NCBI GenBank assembly: GCA_036389255.1
Contig: DASVQI010000038.1
Location: 124,001-188,000 of the forward strand
Source of the DNA: JACVRN01 sp036389255
Lineage (GTDB): Bacteria > Acidobacteriota > Blastocatellia > Pyrinomonadales > Pyrinomonadaceae
DNA: 64,000 bases
Direction: 5' to 3'
Shown here: piece after piece, positions 25,464 to 34,003 of the stretch
Numbering within the stretch: the first letter of the stretch is position 1
Layout: every line of letters starts with the position of its first letter
Program-made: the position numbers and the translations under genes
Notes under the pieces: model-generated
Database searches by the model: none
The model's input: the letters and a program-made list of their open reading frames with translations, nothing else
Told to the model about the DNA's origin: nothing

Positions 25464-26533
25464 ATCTCTTCTCCCTGGCGGTTATTCGTCGGGGCCTTGG
25501 CATTCGAAGAGCTTCTACGGTCAGACAGTTTAGTCAATTTTAGCCGCGCACGCAAAAGCTCAATCTCTCTTCCTATGCGCTCGCTCGTTTCCTGCCTGAC
25601 TTCATCGGTCAGGCTTCCGCGCGAGGCGTAGAAGAGCGCGTCCCTGTAACGCTCTATGGCGCGGCGGTATTGTCCCTTAAAGGCTGCGCGCTCGGCCATC
25701 TCCACCCAGTGCGCCACCTTGACGCTTGAGATGAACTCCTCTATCGCGGCGGTAGAGTCCAGCAGCTCGCGCTCCTCCGGGTAGATTTTCAAAGCGGCGC
25801 GTATAACGTCCAGAGCGCGGTTGGCCGTCTCTACCTTATCAGAGAGAGAGGCGCGGCGCTGGGCATCCTGCGTGATGGCGCGCGAAGAGATGGAGGCCCA
25901 TGCCAGCAGGTGATGCTTCTGAAGCACGCGCACGCGCTCCCGGCCGGAGCGCACGGCGGCGCGATTCTCCATGGAGAGCCCGCCCTGCTTGAGCGCCTCT
26001 TCCGTGTTCGCCAGATAATCTTTGCAAAGGTGATAGGCTTCGAGGTGAGCTTCCGGCGTCTCGCCCAAAGCGTCCGCGTCGGCAGACCGCTTCTGCACGG
26101 CGCGCAGCGCAGCATAATGCACGTCCGTCTTACCGCTCGAAACAGTCCCGCCATTCGTCTTATGCTTACTTGACGGCTTGAGCGACGGCTCGCGCCTGTC
26201 CTGTTCCAGTATGTAGCGCGTCCACGCGCGACGCATCACGACCTGACGCGCGGCCGCCGCTACCAGCATGACTACGCTCGCCGCCAGTCCTGCGGCGAGC
26301 CAAGGGACTTCGTCGCCGTTCGCGTGCAGCATCCACCAGAGCACCAGAAAGAGCGCTACCGCCGTCAGCCCGGAGGCAATCATGTAGCCGTAGGTAGAAG
26401 GCATGCGCGGGCGAGGCGATGAGCGCTTGGACGAAGACAGGCTTGGAGGAACCGCGTGTACGCGATGTTTTGAGCCGCGAGCGTGCGTCCGCATGGTTCT
26501 GGAAAAAACCTGATCCGCCTGATTTGTGCGCAA
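25460..26533 (-). CDS. membrane protein with TPR-like cytosolic domain, 357 aa
   Basis: Not a named family. A basic, Ser/Pro-rich N-terminal segment of about 40 residues precedes two hydrophobic helices (about 50-66 and 78-97). The rest is helical, with repeated helix-turn-helix features (ALDVIRAALKIYPEERELLD, RAAFKGQYRRAIERYRDALF) suggesting TPR-like repeats. The start is uncertain: the TTG at 26533 has GGGGGAG five bases upstream; an ATG 13 codons later is the alternative. It overlaps the downstream zinc-ribbon gene. Confidence 0.6.
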   Translation of the reverse strand: MRTNQADQVFSRTMRTHARGSKHRVHAVPPSLSSSKRSSPRPRMPSTYGYMIASGLTAVALFLVLWWMLHANGDEVPWLAAGLAASVVMLVAAAARQVVMRRAWTRYILEQDRREPSLKPSSKHKTNGGTVSSGKTDVHYAALRAVQKRSADADALGETPEAHLEAYHLCKDYLANTEEALKQGGLSMENRAAVRSGRERVRVLQKHHLLAWASISSRAITQDAQRRASLSDKVETANRALDVIRAALKIYPEERELLDSTAAIEEFISSVKVAHWVEMAERAAFKGQYRRAIERYRDALFYASRGSLTDEVRQETSERIGREIELLRARLKLTKLSDRRSSSNAKAPTNNRQGEEI

Positions 26534-26834
26534 ACTTTCTCCCCCAGCCAAGAGGTATGGAAGCTGACTTTATTCTATCTTTGCGATGGTTGTCACGGCT
26601 CATGCCCCTGTTGAGGCCCAGCCTTCAGAGCTTTGACGAACCGCGACAAAACTGTAGTTTAATAGTCAACTTTTTCCGACTCTCCTGTCAATAAAAGAAG
26701 TGGATAGTAGATGGTGGACGGTAAATAGAAAGAGCTGCTTTTATCCATTCGACATTCACTATTTAGCATTTACTCGTCTTTTGCCTTTCTTTGTGGGAAA
26801 CTGGCCGGAAATTTTTCTGCGGGAGATTTGTTAA
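26534..26834. other. divergent intergenic region upstream of the SDR gene
   Basis: No gene. It contains the heptanucleotide repeat element at 26699-26774 and must hold the promoter of the SDR gene. No strong -35/-10 pair is visible. Confidence 0.5.
26699..26774. repeat. heptanucleotide repeat element, inverted
   Basis: Left 7-mers AGTGGAT, AGTAGAT, GGTGGAC, GGTAAAT (26699-26726) and right 7-mers ATTCGAC, ATTCACT, ATTTAGC, ATTTACT (26747-26774). Each half is an uninterrupted tandem run, and the halves are imperfect inverted copies around a 20-base centre. Confidence 0.8.
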
Positions 26835-27608
26835 ATGGAGAGAGAGCTTGAGGGGAAGGTGGCGATTGTGACGGGCGCGACCAGTGGCATTGGCAGGGCT
26901 ACGGCTCTGCGCTTTGCGGAGGCGGGGGCGCGCGTGGCCGCAGTCGGGCGCAACCAGTCGGAGTTGGCAGCCGTCTGCAAAGAGATTAACAAAGGGGGCG
27001 GCAAGGCTCTGGCCATACGGGCGGACGTGACGGTCAAGCCCATTCCTCGCCGCATAGTCAACGAGGCGGTAGAGAAATTCGGCTCTCTGGACGTACTGGT
27101 CAACGCCGCAGGCCACATCTCAAACGGCACGATTGAGACGACCTCCATGGCCGACTGGGACGCCATGATGAACGTCAACCTGCGCGCCGTCTTCAACCTG
27201 ATGCATCACTCGGCTCCGCATCTGGCCGAGAGTCGCGGCAACATAGTCAACGTGTCCAGCGTCACCGGCCTGCGAGCCTTTCCCGGCGTTCTTGCTTACT
27301 GCGTCTCGAAAGCAGGGCTAGACCAGTTGACCAGATGCGCGGCGCTTGAGCTTGCTCCGAAGGGCGTTCGCGTCAACGCCGTCAATCCGGGCGTGGTCAT
27401 CACTGAGATACACAAGCGAGGCGGGATGGAAGAGGAGGCTTACAGCAAGTTTCTGGAGCATTCTAAGAGCACGCACCCGATTGGCCGGGTGGGCTCTGCG
27501 CGCGAAGTGGCCGAGCTGATTCTTTATCTTGCTTCCGAGCGCGCCGCTTGGATTACGGGCGCGACCTATTCGATTGACGGCGGGCGGGCTCAGACCTGCG
27601 CTCGCTGA
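26835..27608 (+). CDS. SDR-family oxidoreductase, 257 aa
   Basis: Classical short-chain dehydrogenase of the FabG-like type. The NAD(P)-binding TGATSGIGR is at 13-21 and NAAG at 90-93. The catalytic Ser is in the NVSSVTG segment, with Tyr155 and Lys159 in YCVSKAG. The C-terminus ends GATYSIDGG, as in the 3-oxoacyl-ACP reductase-like clan. Substrate cannot be told from sequence. It follows GGGAGA with the ATG at 26835. Not in an obvious operon. Confidence 0.92.
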   Translation: MERELEGKVAIVTGATSGIGRATALRFAEAGARVAAVGRNQSELAAVCKEINKGGGKALAIRADVTVKPIPRRIVNEAVEKFGSLDVLVNAAGHISNGTIETTSMADWDAMMNVNLRAVFNLMHHSAPHLAESRGNIVNVSSVTGLRAFPGVLAYCVSKAGLDQLTRCAALELAPKGVRVNAVNPGVVITEIHKRGGMEEEAYSKFLEHSKSTHPIGRVGSAREVAELILYLASERAAWITGATYSIDGGRAQTCAR

Positions 27609-27620
27609 GCAAAAGGAGCG

Positions 27621-27650
27621 CCGGGCGGCGGTCTTCCGGCTTCCGCCCGG
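27621..27650 (+). terminator. stem-loop after the SDR gene
   Basis: CCGGGCGG (27621-27628) pairs with CCGCCCGG (27643-27650) about 12 bases after the stop. No T-run follows, so the terminator role is tentative. Confidence 0.45.
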
Positions 27651-27759
27651 AAAAGCGAAATTCTGCTAGAAGTTCAAGCGCGAATATAGCTATACTTAGC
27701 CCGGTTTTCTAACTATGAAGGATGGCCACCCTCCATGCGGCAACGCCACCTGCCCGGAG

Positions 27760-27789
27760 TTGTAGTAAACCGTGTGCGAAGTTTATATA
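27760..27789 (+). promoter_or_regulatory. candidate promoter for the PrsW-like gene
   Basis: TTGTAG (27760-27765) and TATATA (27784-27789) are separated by 18 bases, about 54 bases before the gene start. A reasonable but not strong match. Confidence 0.35.
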
Positions 27790-27842
27790 AGAGTGCGGTT
27801 TCATATCGGTCTAAAGCCTTCATGATGATTGGTGACTAATTT

Positions 27843-29042
27843 ATGTATCCTGACGCCCCCACGCCCAATCCCGCAGGCGGTTCTTATCCTTATCAAGGCG
27901 CGACGGTCGCCTACAGGCCGCCCAAGCGCCGGAGCGCCATCAAAATCGTCTTCGCCGTCTTCGCGGCGCTGGTCGCGGCCCTCTTGGGAGCAATCGTGCT
28001 GCTTCTGATAGGCGCCGAGACGGGCATGGCCGCGCTGATTGTAGCGATGGTAGTAGCCACGCTGCCCGTGCCCGTTTACATCATGCTCATCCTCTGGATT
28101 GACCGCTACGAGGCCGAGCCTGTGTGGATGCTGGCGTTGACCTTCTTCTGGGGCGCGACCGTGGCGGTCTTCGCGGCCTACTTTCTCAACACCATTTCGG
28201 CGGTCTTGGTTTACCTGTCTACGGGAAGCGAGATAGCAGCCAAGCTTCTGGGCGCTGTCATCATCGCGCCCTTCTTCGAAGAGCTTGCCAAAGCCTTCAT
28301 ACTCTTCATTCTCTTCTTCTGGAAGAAGGACGAGTTCGACGGCGTGGTGGACGGATTCGTCTATGCGAGCATGGTCGGACTGGGGTTCGCCATGACCGAG
28401 AACTTCCAGTATTACGGCAGGGTCATCTCGCAGGGCGGGCTGCTGAGCGAGGACTTTAAGGAAATCTATCTGGTGCGCGGCGGGCTGGCGGCTTACTCTC
28501 ACCCGCTCTTTACCAGCATGACCGGGATAGGTCTGGGCGTAGCGCGTCAGGTCAAGAACGGCTTCGTCAAATTCATCATGCCGCTCATAGGATTGGGGCT
28601 GGCGATGTTCCTGCACTTCTTATGGAACTTTTCGGCCAGTCTGGCCGGTTCGCTCGCAGGCTTCCTGGCCATCTATGGCGTCCTGATGGTTCCGATATTT
28701 CTCATCACGCTCGGCATAGTCTTCTTTGCGCTCTTGCGCGAGGGGCGCGTGGTGCGCGAGTATCTGCTGCCAGACCTTCAGCGCGGTTTTTTCACGCAGG
28801 ATGAATATCAGCGACTGATTACGATTCGCGGACGGCTCGGTTCGTCACTGAGGGCTTTCAGGAGCGGCGGCATAGGAGTCTGGCGAGCGCGCATGCAATA
28901 CAATCAGGCGGCCAGCGAGCTTGCCTTTCATCGCAGCCGCGTTGCGCGCGGCGTCGTGCGTATGGATCATGAGATGGCCGCGCGCGAGCAAGCCATAGTG
29001 CAACTCCTGATGGAGCTGCGCCAGCGTCTGGGGCAGTACTAA
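27843..29042 (+). CDS. PrsW-family intramembrane metalloprotease, 399 aa
   Basis: Membrane protease of the PrsW/CPBP superfamily. The catalytic EE is at E146-E147 in PFFEELAKAF, the second motif is DGFVYASMVGLGFAMTEN and the third HPLFTSMTGIGLGVA, which together supply the putative zinc ligands. About nine hydrophobic segments run from residue 35 to 300; a helical cytosolic tail of about 90 residues follows. In Bacillus, PrsW cleaves an anti-sigma factor to release an ECF sigma factor. The window does have an ECF-like sigma and putative anti-sigma (55611, 56298), but they are 27 kb away, so a link is only a guess. Confidence 0.88.
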   Translation: MYPDAPTPNPAGGSYPYQGATVAYRPPKRRSAIKIVFAVFAALVAALLGAIVLLLIGAETGMAALIVAMVVATLPVPVYIMLILWIDRYEAEPVWMLALTFFWGATVAVFAAYFLNTISAVLVYLSTGSEIAAKLLGAVIIAPFFEELAKAFILFILFFWKKDEFDGVVDGFVYASMVGLGFAMTENFQYYGRVISQGGLLSEDFKEIYLVRGGLAAYSHPLFTSMTGIGLGVARQVKNGFVKFIMPLIGLGLAMFLHFLWNFSASLAGSLAGFLAIYGVLMVPIFLITLGIVFFALLREGRVVREYLLPDLQRGFFTQDEYQRLITIRGRLGSSLRAFRSGGIGVWRARMQYNQAASELAFHRSRVARGVVRMDHEMAAREQAIVQLLMELRQRLGQY

Positions 29043-29146
29043 AGCTCGATTGCCGCAGAGCCAGCGTCTCCCCGAACGACGCGGCCTGCCGGACGAAACC
29101 CGATTTTTTCGCTCGCACCCCTAAACTATAAACAGCAGACTGACTC

Positions 29147-29926
29147 GTGAAAATTCAACTTCTGCCAAGCACATTCAATAGTTCAGGCAAGGCCACCCCC
29201 GACCAGCGCCTGACCTGCTACGTAATTGACGACAGCGTAGCCGTTGACGCCGGGAGCATAGCGCTCTCGCTGACGGACGCGCAGCGCAACACCGTGCGCG
29301 ACATCATAGTCACGCACCCGCACATGGATCACATAGCCACTCTTCCCATCTTCATTGACGACCTCTTCGGAGAGTTGGAGGAGCCGATTCGCATACACGC
29401 CACGCAGGAAGTGATAGACATACTGGAGAACGACATCTTCAACTGGACTGTCTACCCGCGCTTCTCCGAATTGAAGAACGCCAAGAGCAAGGTGATGGAG
29501 TACGTTCCCTTTCGTGTCGGAGAAGAGTTTCGCGTCGCTCACCTGCGCGTCATAGCCGTCAACGTCAATCACATAGTCCCTACAGTCGGTCTGATAGCCA
29601 CGGACGGCGAGCGCACGCTGGCATTCAGCTCCGACACGGCCGAAACGGAAGAGTTCTGGCAACTGGTCAATCGAACTCCTAGCATAGACGCACTTCTCAT
29701 AGAAGCATCATTTCCGGATTACCTGTCCCAACTGGCGGAGGTTTCGCGCCATTTCACGCCCGCCTCACTGAAGAAAGAGCTTCGCAAGATGAAGAAGCAC
29801 AAGGACGCAGATATTCTTACCGTCCACATCAAGCCCAGTTACCGCGAGCAAGTGGTCGAAGAACTGAATGCCCTCAAGATTCCCGGGCTGCGCATAATGA
29901 AGCCCGGCAATACTTACGAGTGGTAG
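29147..29926 (+). CDS. MBL-fold hydrolase, class II cyclic-nucleotide phosphodiesterase-like, 259 aa
   Basis: Metallo-beta-lactamase fold protein with the zinc motif HPHMDH at residues 57-62, NHIVPTVG near 140 and SSDTAETEEFW near 160. The arrangement is that of the class II cAMP phosphodiesterase group (yeast PDE1-like). It would hydrolyse a cyclic nucleotide, but the substrate in this organism is not known. The start is GTG at 29147, with a weak ribosome site. Followed by a region with hairpins and then the protease-nuclease fusion. Confidence 0.82.
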   Translation: MKIQLLPSTFNSSGKATPDQRLTCYVIDDSVAVDAGSIALSLTDAQRNTVRDIIVTHPHMDHIATLPIFIDDLFGELEEPIRIHATQEVIDILENDIFNWTVYPRFSELKNAKSKVMEYVPFRVGEEFRVAHLRVIAVNVNHIVPTVGLIATDGERTLAFSSDTAETEEFWQLVNRTPSIDALLIEASFPDYLSQLAEVSRHFTPASLKKELRKMKKHKDADILTVHIKPSYREQVVEELNALKIPGLRIMKPGNTYEW

Positions 29927-30003
29927 AAACGGCGGAAGAGATTAAAAGGCTCTCTTCCCTGCCGGCCCTATTTCAACAGAGCTTGCACACGTCATCTCAG
30001 ACC

Positions 30004-30022
30004 GTGCGGCACACTGCCGCAC
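30004..30022. other. short perfect hairpin upstream of the protease-nuclease gene
   Basis: GTGCGGCA (30004-30011) and TGCCGCAC (30015-30022) around a three-base loop. No T-run. It lies in the 239-base gap between the phosphodiesterase-like gene and the fusion gene and may be a stability hairpin or leader element. Confidence 0.4.
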
Positions 30023-30165
30023 CAAGCGGCCCGACCATTCTTTGACATCTCCCGCACGCGCGGGAATCGCACATCCACCGTAACGTCTCACTGCCGACGC
30101 GCCAGCCCGAAGATTCCGCGTCAGCCCTTTCAGCAGGTGGCCCGTACCTGTAGCCGGATTCAGCT

Positions 30166-32238
30166 ATGAAAATTACAAAAAGAGTCTGTAACGATGCGCT
30201 GCGGCGCGAGAAGAGCCTGCCCGAAGGAATTCTCGCCCGGCGCAATTTCGACTACGCGCCGCGCGTCAAGCGAGATACGGAGGCCGCTCACCTTGCCAAG
30301 CGCGCGGACTTTCTCACGCGCGGCGGCGCTCAGCCCACCCGCATAGATTTCGAGCGGCTTATGGGCACAAACGACCTCGTTGACGAGTTTTATCTGGAGC
30401 GAGCGTTGATGGCGGCGCATCCGGTGTGCCGCGTAAGCATACGCGCGCCATCAGGCCACGAGCGCGGCTGCGCCACGGGCTTCATGATTTCGCCGCGACT
30501 GATGCTCACCAACCATCACGTCTTCACAGAAGCAGACGAGGCAGCGCCGTCAATCATTGAGTTCAATTACAGATTCGACATCGCCGGGCGTCCGGATAAA
30601 TCTTACCGCTTCCGTTTGCAGCCCAATCTCTTCTTCTTCAACAACGAGAATCTGGACTTCGCGCTCGTGGCGGTCGAGCCGCAGTCAATAGATGAAGGGA
30701 TGCCGCTCAGCACCTTCGGCTATCACCGCCTCATCAACCAGACCGGCAAGATACTTATCAAGGAATGGATGACCATCATTCAACATCCGGGCGGAGCGCG
30801 CCGTCAATATGCCATACGAGAGAACCAGCTTGTCGAGAACAAAGACCCTGACGTTCTCTGGTACATGAGCGACACGGCCCAGGGCTCAAGCGGCGCTCCC
30901 GTCTTCAACGACAGCTTTCAGGTCGTGGCGCTTCACCACGCGGGCATAGCGCGTCAGGACGAGGACACGAAGCAGTTCATCCTCAAGAACGGTAAAAGAA
31001 TAGACGACCTGACCAGCGTAGACGACGCGGACGTGGACTGGATAGCAAACGCGGGGATACGCGTCAGCCGCATCTGCGACACCATATTGAAACAGGCCCC
31101 GGAGAGAGAAGGCTTTATTGCAGAATTCAAGGCCGCCATGCAGAGCGGCGAAGATGTCATTTCAACTTCCTACAATGGCGAGAACAGAACGATAGGAGAA
31201 GATGGTATGAGCCCACGCATCAACATTAACCAGACCGGAGGCGGCACGCGAATAGTTCTAGGCACACTGGTACTTGAGCTGAACGGCGGCGCAATCCTTC
31301 CCGGTCAGACAACCACGCAGACGCAGCCGCAGATAGCTCCCGTGACGCAGCCCCTTTTGACGGACGGAAGCAGCGATGCCGCCGAAACCTACAAGGAGCC
31401 AATCATAGATACGGACTACGAGTCGCGCGAAGGATTCGACGTGAACTTTCTGGGAATCAAGACGCCGCTTCTCACCGTCACCAGCAAGACGCTCATCGCG
31501 CCTATGATTGAAGGAGGCACGGTGATTCCCTACGAGCACTTCAGCATAGTGCTTCACAAGAAGCGCAGACTGGCCATCTACACGGCCTCGAATGTTGACG
31601 GGAGCGCCAAAGCCAAAAAGCCAGACCCGTCCAAGGAATACGGGCGCAAGGCCCTGGGAGGTCTGGGCAAGAATGATTTGGAGAAGTGGGTGCTAGACCC
31701 GCGCGTGGACGAGGACTATCAAATCCCGGACGCGTTCTACACCAAAGACAACGGGGCCTTCGACAAGGGCCACATAGTGCGGCGCGACGATGTCTGCTTC
31801 GGGAAGACTTATGCGGAGGTGCGCAGGGCCAACGGCGACTCCTATCACGTCACCAACTGCTCTCCGCAGCGCGGCAACTTCAACGAGTCCAATCTTGGCG
31901 GCATCTGGGGAAATCTTGAGAACTACATAGGCGCGCAGGCCGACACGGAGCGCTTCTGCATCTTCGCTGGCCCCGTCCTTTCGTCAAAGGACAAGTTCTT
32001 CGAGGGCAAGCTGCGCGTGCAGATACCTACGAGGTTCTGGAAAGTGGTCTGCGCCGTGAAGAACAAGAAGCTACAGGTATTCCCCTTCGTGCTTGAGCAG
32101 GACGTGAAAGACCTTCCGCTTGAGTTTCAGGTGAACGCGGAATGGAAACACAAGATGCGCTCGCTTCAGGAGTTGGAGAAGATTATTCAGATAGTGAAGT
32201 TCCCGGCGGTCTATCACAACGGGGATCAGGGCAAATAG
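30166..32238 (+). CDS. trypsin-like serine protease fused to DNA/RNA non-specific endonuclease, 690 aa
   Basis: Two catalytic domains in one chain. Residues about 80-310 are a trypsin-like/V8-type protease: His118 in LTNHHVF, Asp164 in NLDFALVAV and Ser242 in GSSGAPVF. Residues about 420-670 are a NUC1/NucA endonuclease: DKGH at 533-536 (general base His536), Asn573 in PQRGNFN as metal ligand by alignment with the Serratia enzyme, and W581/E585 in WGNLENY. Between them is a Thr/Gln/Pro-rich linker (about 375-405). There is no signal peptide or TM helix, so it is probably cytosolic. This suggests a cleavage-activated toxic nuclease, not a secreted scavenger. The ATG at 30166 has a weak ribosome site. 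Confidence 0.88.
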   Translation: MKITKRVCNDALRREKSLPEGILARRNFDYAPRVKRDTEAAHLAKRADFLTRGGAQPTRIDFERLMGTNDLVDEFYLERALMAAHPVCRVSIRAPSGHERGCATGFMISPRLMLTNHHVFTEADEAAPSIIEFNYRFDIAGRPDKSYRFRLQPNLFFFNNENLDFALVAVEPQSIDEGMPLSTFGYHRLINQTGKILIKEWMTIIQHPGGARRQYAIRENQLVENKDPDVLWYMSDTAQGSSGAPVFNDSFQVVALHHAGIARQDEDTKQFILKNGKRIDDLTSVDDADVDWIANAGIRVSRICDTILKQAPEREGFIAEFKAAMQSGEDVISTSYNGENRTIGEDGMSPRININQTGGGTRIVLGTLVLELNGGAILPGQTTTQTQPQIAPVTQPLLTDGSSDAAETYKEPIIDTDYESREGFDVNFLGIKTPLLTVTSKTLIAPMIEGGTVIPYEHFSIVLHKKRRLAIYTASNVDGSAKAKKPDPSKEYGRKALGGLGKNDLEKWVLDPRVDEDYQIPDAFYTKDNGAFDKGHIVRRDDVCFGKTYAEVRRANGDSYHVTNCSPQRGNFNESNLGGIWGNLENYIGAQADTERFCIFAGPVLSSKDKFFEGKLRVQIPTRFWKVVCAVKNKKLQVFPFVLEQDVKDLPLEFQVNAEWKHKMRSLQELEKIIQIVKFPAVYHNGDQGK

Positions 32239-32244
32239 CTTCGA

Positions 32245-32265
32245 CTCCGGGCGGGGAGCTTTTTT
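32245..32265 (+). terminator. intrinsic terminator after the fusion gene
   Basis: A short CTCC/GGAG stem (32245-32248, 32255-32258) is followed by C and six T. It lies seven bases after the stop codon. The fusion gene is therefore probably a single-gene unit. Confidence 0.65.
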
Positions 32266-32296
32266 AGTCCGGCGGGTTAAGGCAGGCGGGCGCGAT

Positions 32297-32641
32297 TTAT
32301 TCCTTGCACAAGCCTGAATTTGATTCGCCGGACGCGTTGCTTAAGAGGCCCTGCATGTGCTGGCCTGCTTTCCACGCGCCGGTGCGCTCCGCAGTCTTTA
32401 TGCCCTGCTGCCAGACGAGCCGGGCCTCCTCCGCCTCGCCCTGATTCATGAGCGCAGAGCCGAGCATCTGATAGGCCGCAGTATAATCGGCGTTTATCTC
32501 TATCACGCGGCGCAGGGCGTCCGCGGCCTTGGCCCACTCTTCCAGCTTGAAGTATTCGCTGCCCAGACCGTACCAGACCATCACGTCGTCGGGCTGAGAG
32601 CGAGCCATAGCTTCAAAGATTTCGATTCTGGATTGAGACAA
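32297..32641 (-). CDS. TPR-repeat protein, 114 aa
   Basis: About two and a half TPR motifs (DVMVWYGLGSEYFKLEEWAK, YTAAYQMLGSALMNQGEAEE) in a small cytosolic protein, probably an adaptor. The start is TTG at 32641 with GGAGGAG four bases upstream. It lies 26 bases after the 97-residue gene on the same strand. Confidence 0.78.
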   Translation of the reverse strand: MSQSRIEIFEAMARSQPDDVMVWYGLGSEYFKLEEWAKAADALRRVIEINADYTAAYQMLGSALMNQGEAEEARLVWQQGIKTAERTGAWKAGQHMQGLLSNASGESNSGLCKE

Positions 32642-32667
32642 TTCACTCCTCCCCGACCGGAAAAATT

Positions 32668-32961
32668 TCAGCGTTTGCGCTCGAACTCCGTCTCGGCGTG
32701 CTCGCCCGCCTTGCCTTCGAGTGTGACGCGGCCGCTCGGCAGAATCTCCTCCACGAGAAAATTTCTCTCCGAAGCATCTCTGCCCGGCATCAACTCCGCG
32801 CGAAAAGTGACTCGCATGCCGGGCCGCGCCCAGACGTCTAGAGCCTCTTTCCTACGCGAGCTATCGGATTTGCTTCTTCTCATAAAAACGGCTCCGGCTG
32901 TACCGAGCGCCCCCAGCGCCAGCGCCGTGACTCCCAGCCAGCGCTTAGTGCGTTTCTTCAT
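32668..32961 (-). CDS. small membrane-anchored protein, 97 aa
   Basis: Not recognised. A basic start (MKKRTKRW) and one hydrophobic helix (about 8-27) anchor a short beta-rich domain (MRVTFRAELMPGR, FLVEEILPSGRVTLEGKAGEH). Resembles small bacterial proteins of the DUF type that bind at the inner membrane. Next gene downstream is the TPR protein, probably co-transcribed. Confidence 0.65.
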   Translation of the reverse strand: MKKRTKRWLGVTALALGALGTAGAVFMRRSKSDSSRRKEALDVWARPGMRVTFRAELMPGRDASERNFLVEEILPSGRVTLEGKAGEHAETEFERKR

Positions 32962-33037
32962 ATTAAGCTCTATAAAAATTTGTGTCCCGGCGGCAACTGT
33001 TTTTTTGAATGGAATGTAGGCCGGTAAATCGCACGAC

Positions 33038-33080
33038 GCGCGAGACCGTTTCGGAGCTACTCACTTTCGGTCTCACGCGC
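33038..33080 (-). terminator. stem-loop after the ferredoxin gene
   Basis: GCGCGAGACCG (33038-33048) pairs with CGGTCTC-A-CGCGC (33068-33080, one bulge). It lies about 40 bases after the ferredoxin stop on the minus strand; a T-run is not present. Confidence 0.55.
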
Positions 33081-33121
33081 CGCCAGAATCTACAAGAATG
33101 AAACCTGTTATGGGGCCTGCT

Positions 33122-33397
33122 TCAGCAGAGCGGGTCGAGCTTATCGCTGATAGTCGGCAGCCCCTCGTTTACCTTATCAACATTAATCTGTGTGTACTGT
33201 GCCCATTCTTCCGGCACTCTATCCTCTGGGAAAATCGCCTCGACGGGACATTCCGGCACACATGCATCGCAGTCTATGCAGGTCTCCGGGTTAATGACCA
33301 GCATTACAGGGTCAAGATGAAAAGCTTCCGTAGGACAGACTAGTGCGCAATCAGTATAGCGGCAGTTGACACACGGTTCCGCGACAACATAAGTCAT
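33122..33397 (-). CDS. ferredoxin, FdxA-like (two cluster-binding motifs), 91 aa
   Basis: Small electron carrier. The first motif CVNCRYTDCALVCP binds one cluster and the second CIDCDACVPECP the other; the spacing fits the [3Fe-4S][4Fe-4S] FdxA family, which also has the C-terminal helical extension seen here. The ATG at 33397 with MTYVVAEPC is the standard FdxA start. GAGGAGG lies 13 bases upstream, a little far. Divergent from the bacilliredoxin-like gene. Confidence 0.93.
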   Translation of the reverse strand: MTYVVAEPCVNCRYTDCALVCPTEAFHLDPVMLVINPETCIDCDACVPECPVEAIFPEDRVPEEWAQYTQINVDKVNEGLPTISDKLDPLC

Positions 33398-33664
33398 CTC
33401 TTGAAAAGAACCTCCTCTGAGAAAATAGGATTTATTCACCCAACCGCGAGTTGAGAAAAACGCGCTTATATTAAGCATGAAACGAGGGAATTTGAAAGCT
33501 AAAATTGTCCTGTCAGGCGGAAATCTTCCGGGCGCGCAACCCGAACCGGCGGCGAGGGGGCGCGCCGACACGTTTTGTAGTCGGGCGTCGTGTAAGCTAA
33601 TATCATCGCTGACAGCCCCCTTTGTGATGATTTCAACTTTCAATCAAGCCACAGGGCTATCTAT

Positions 33665-33997
33665 ATGAGCGAACATTTTACGCCTGTCAGTGACAATAAC
33701 GAGCTTGAGACATTATTCAAGCTCTCGCACGAGCGCCCGGTAGTTCTGTTCAAGCACAGCCTGACCTGCCCCATCAGCAGCGCAGCTTATCAGGAGATGT
33801 CGAGCGTCGAGACGGATGTTTCATTAATAATAGTCCAGAGAGCGCGCGAAGTCTCGAACGAAGTGGAGACGCTGACCGGGATTCGCCACGAATCGCCGCA
33901 GGCCATAATCCTTCGCAACGGTCGCGCCGTCTGGAACGTTTCGCACTGGAACATCAAGCGCTCTACGGTTGACGAGGCTCTGCGCGCCAACGCGTAA
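33665..33997 (+). CDS. bacilliredoxin-like protein (YtxJ/BrxC family), 110 aa
   Basis: Thioredoxin-fold protein with a single active-site cysteine in FKHSLTCPISSAAYQ, the signature of the YtxJ/DUF2847 family, which removes bacillithiol from mixed disulfides. It implies a bacillithiol-type low-molecular-weight thiol in this organism; that is inference from family. ATG at 33665. It is followed after seven bases by the DUF971 gene. Confidence 0.85.
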   Translation: MSEHFTPVSDNNELETLFKLSHERPVVLFKHSLTCPISSAAYQEMSSVETDVSLIIVQRAREVSNEVETLTGIRHESPQAIILRNGRAVWNVSHWNIKRSTVDEALRANA

Positions 33998-34003
33998 CAA
34001 ACG

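Noticed and set aside
26699..26774. CRISPR array or transposon end
   Set aside because: Units are contiguous 7-mers with no spacers, no direct repeat of CRISPR length and no cas or transposase genes nearby.
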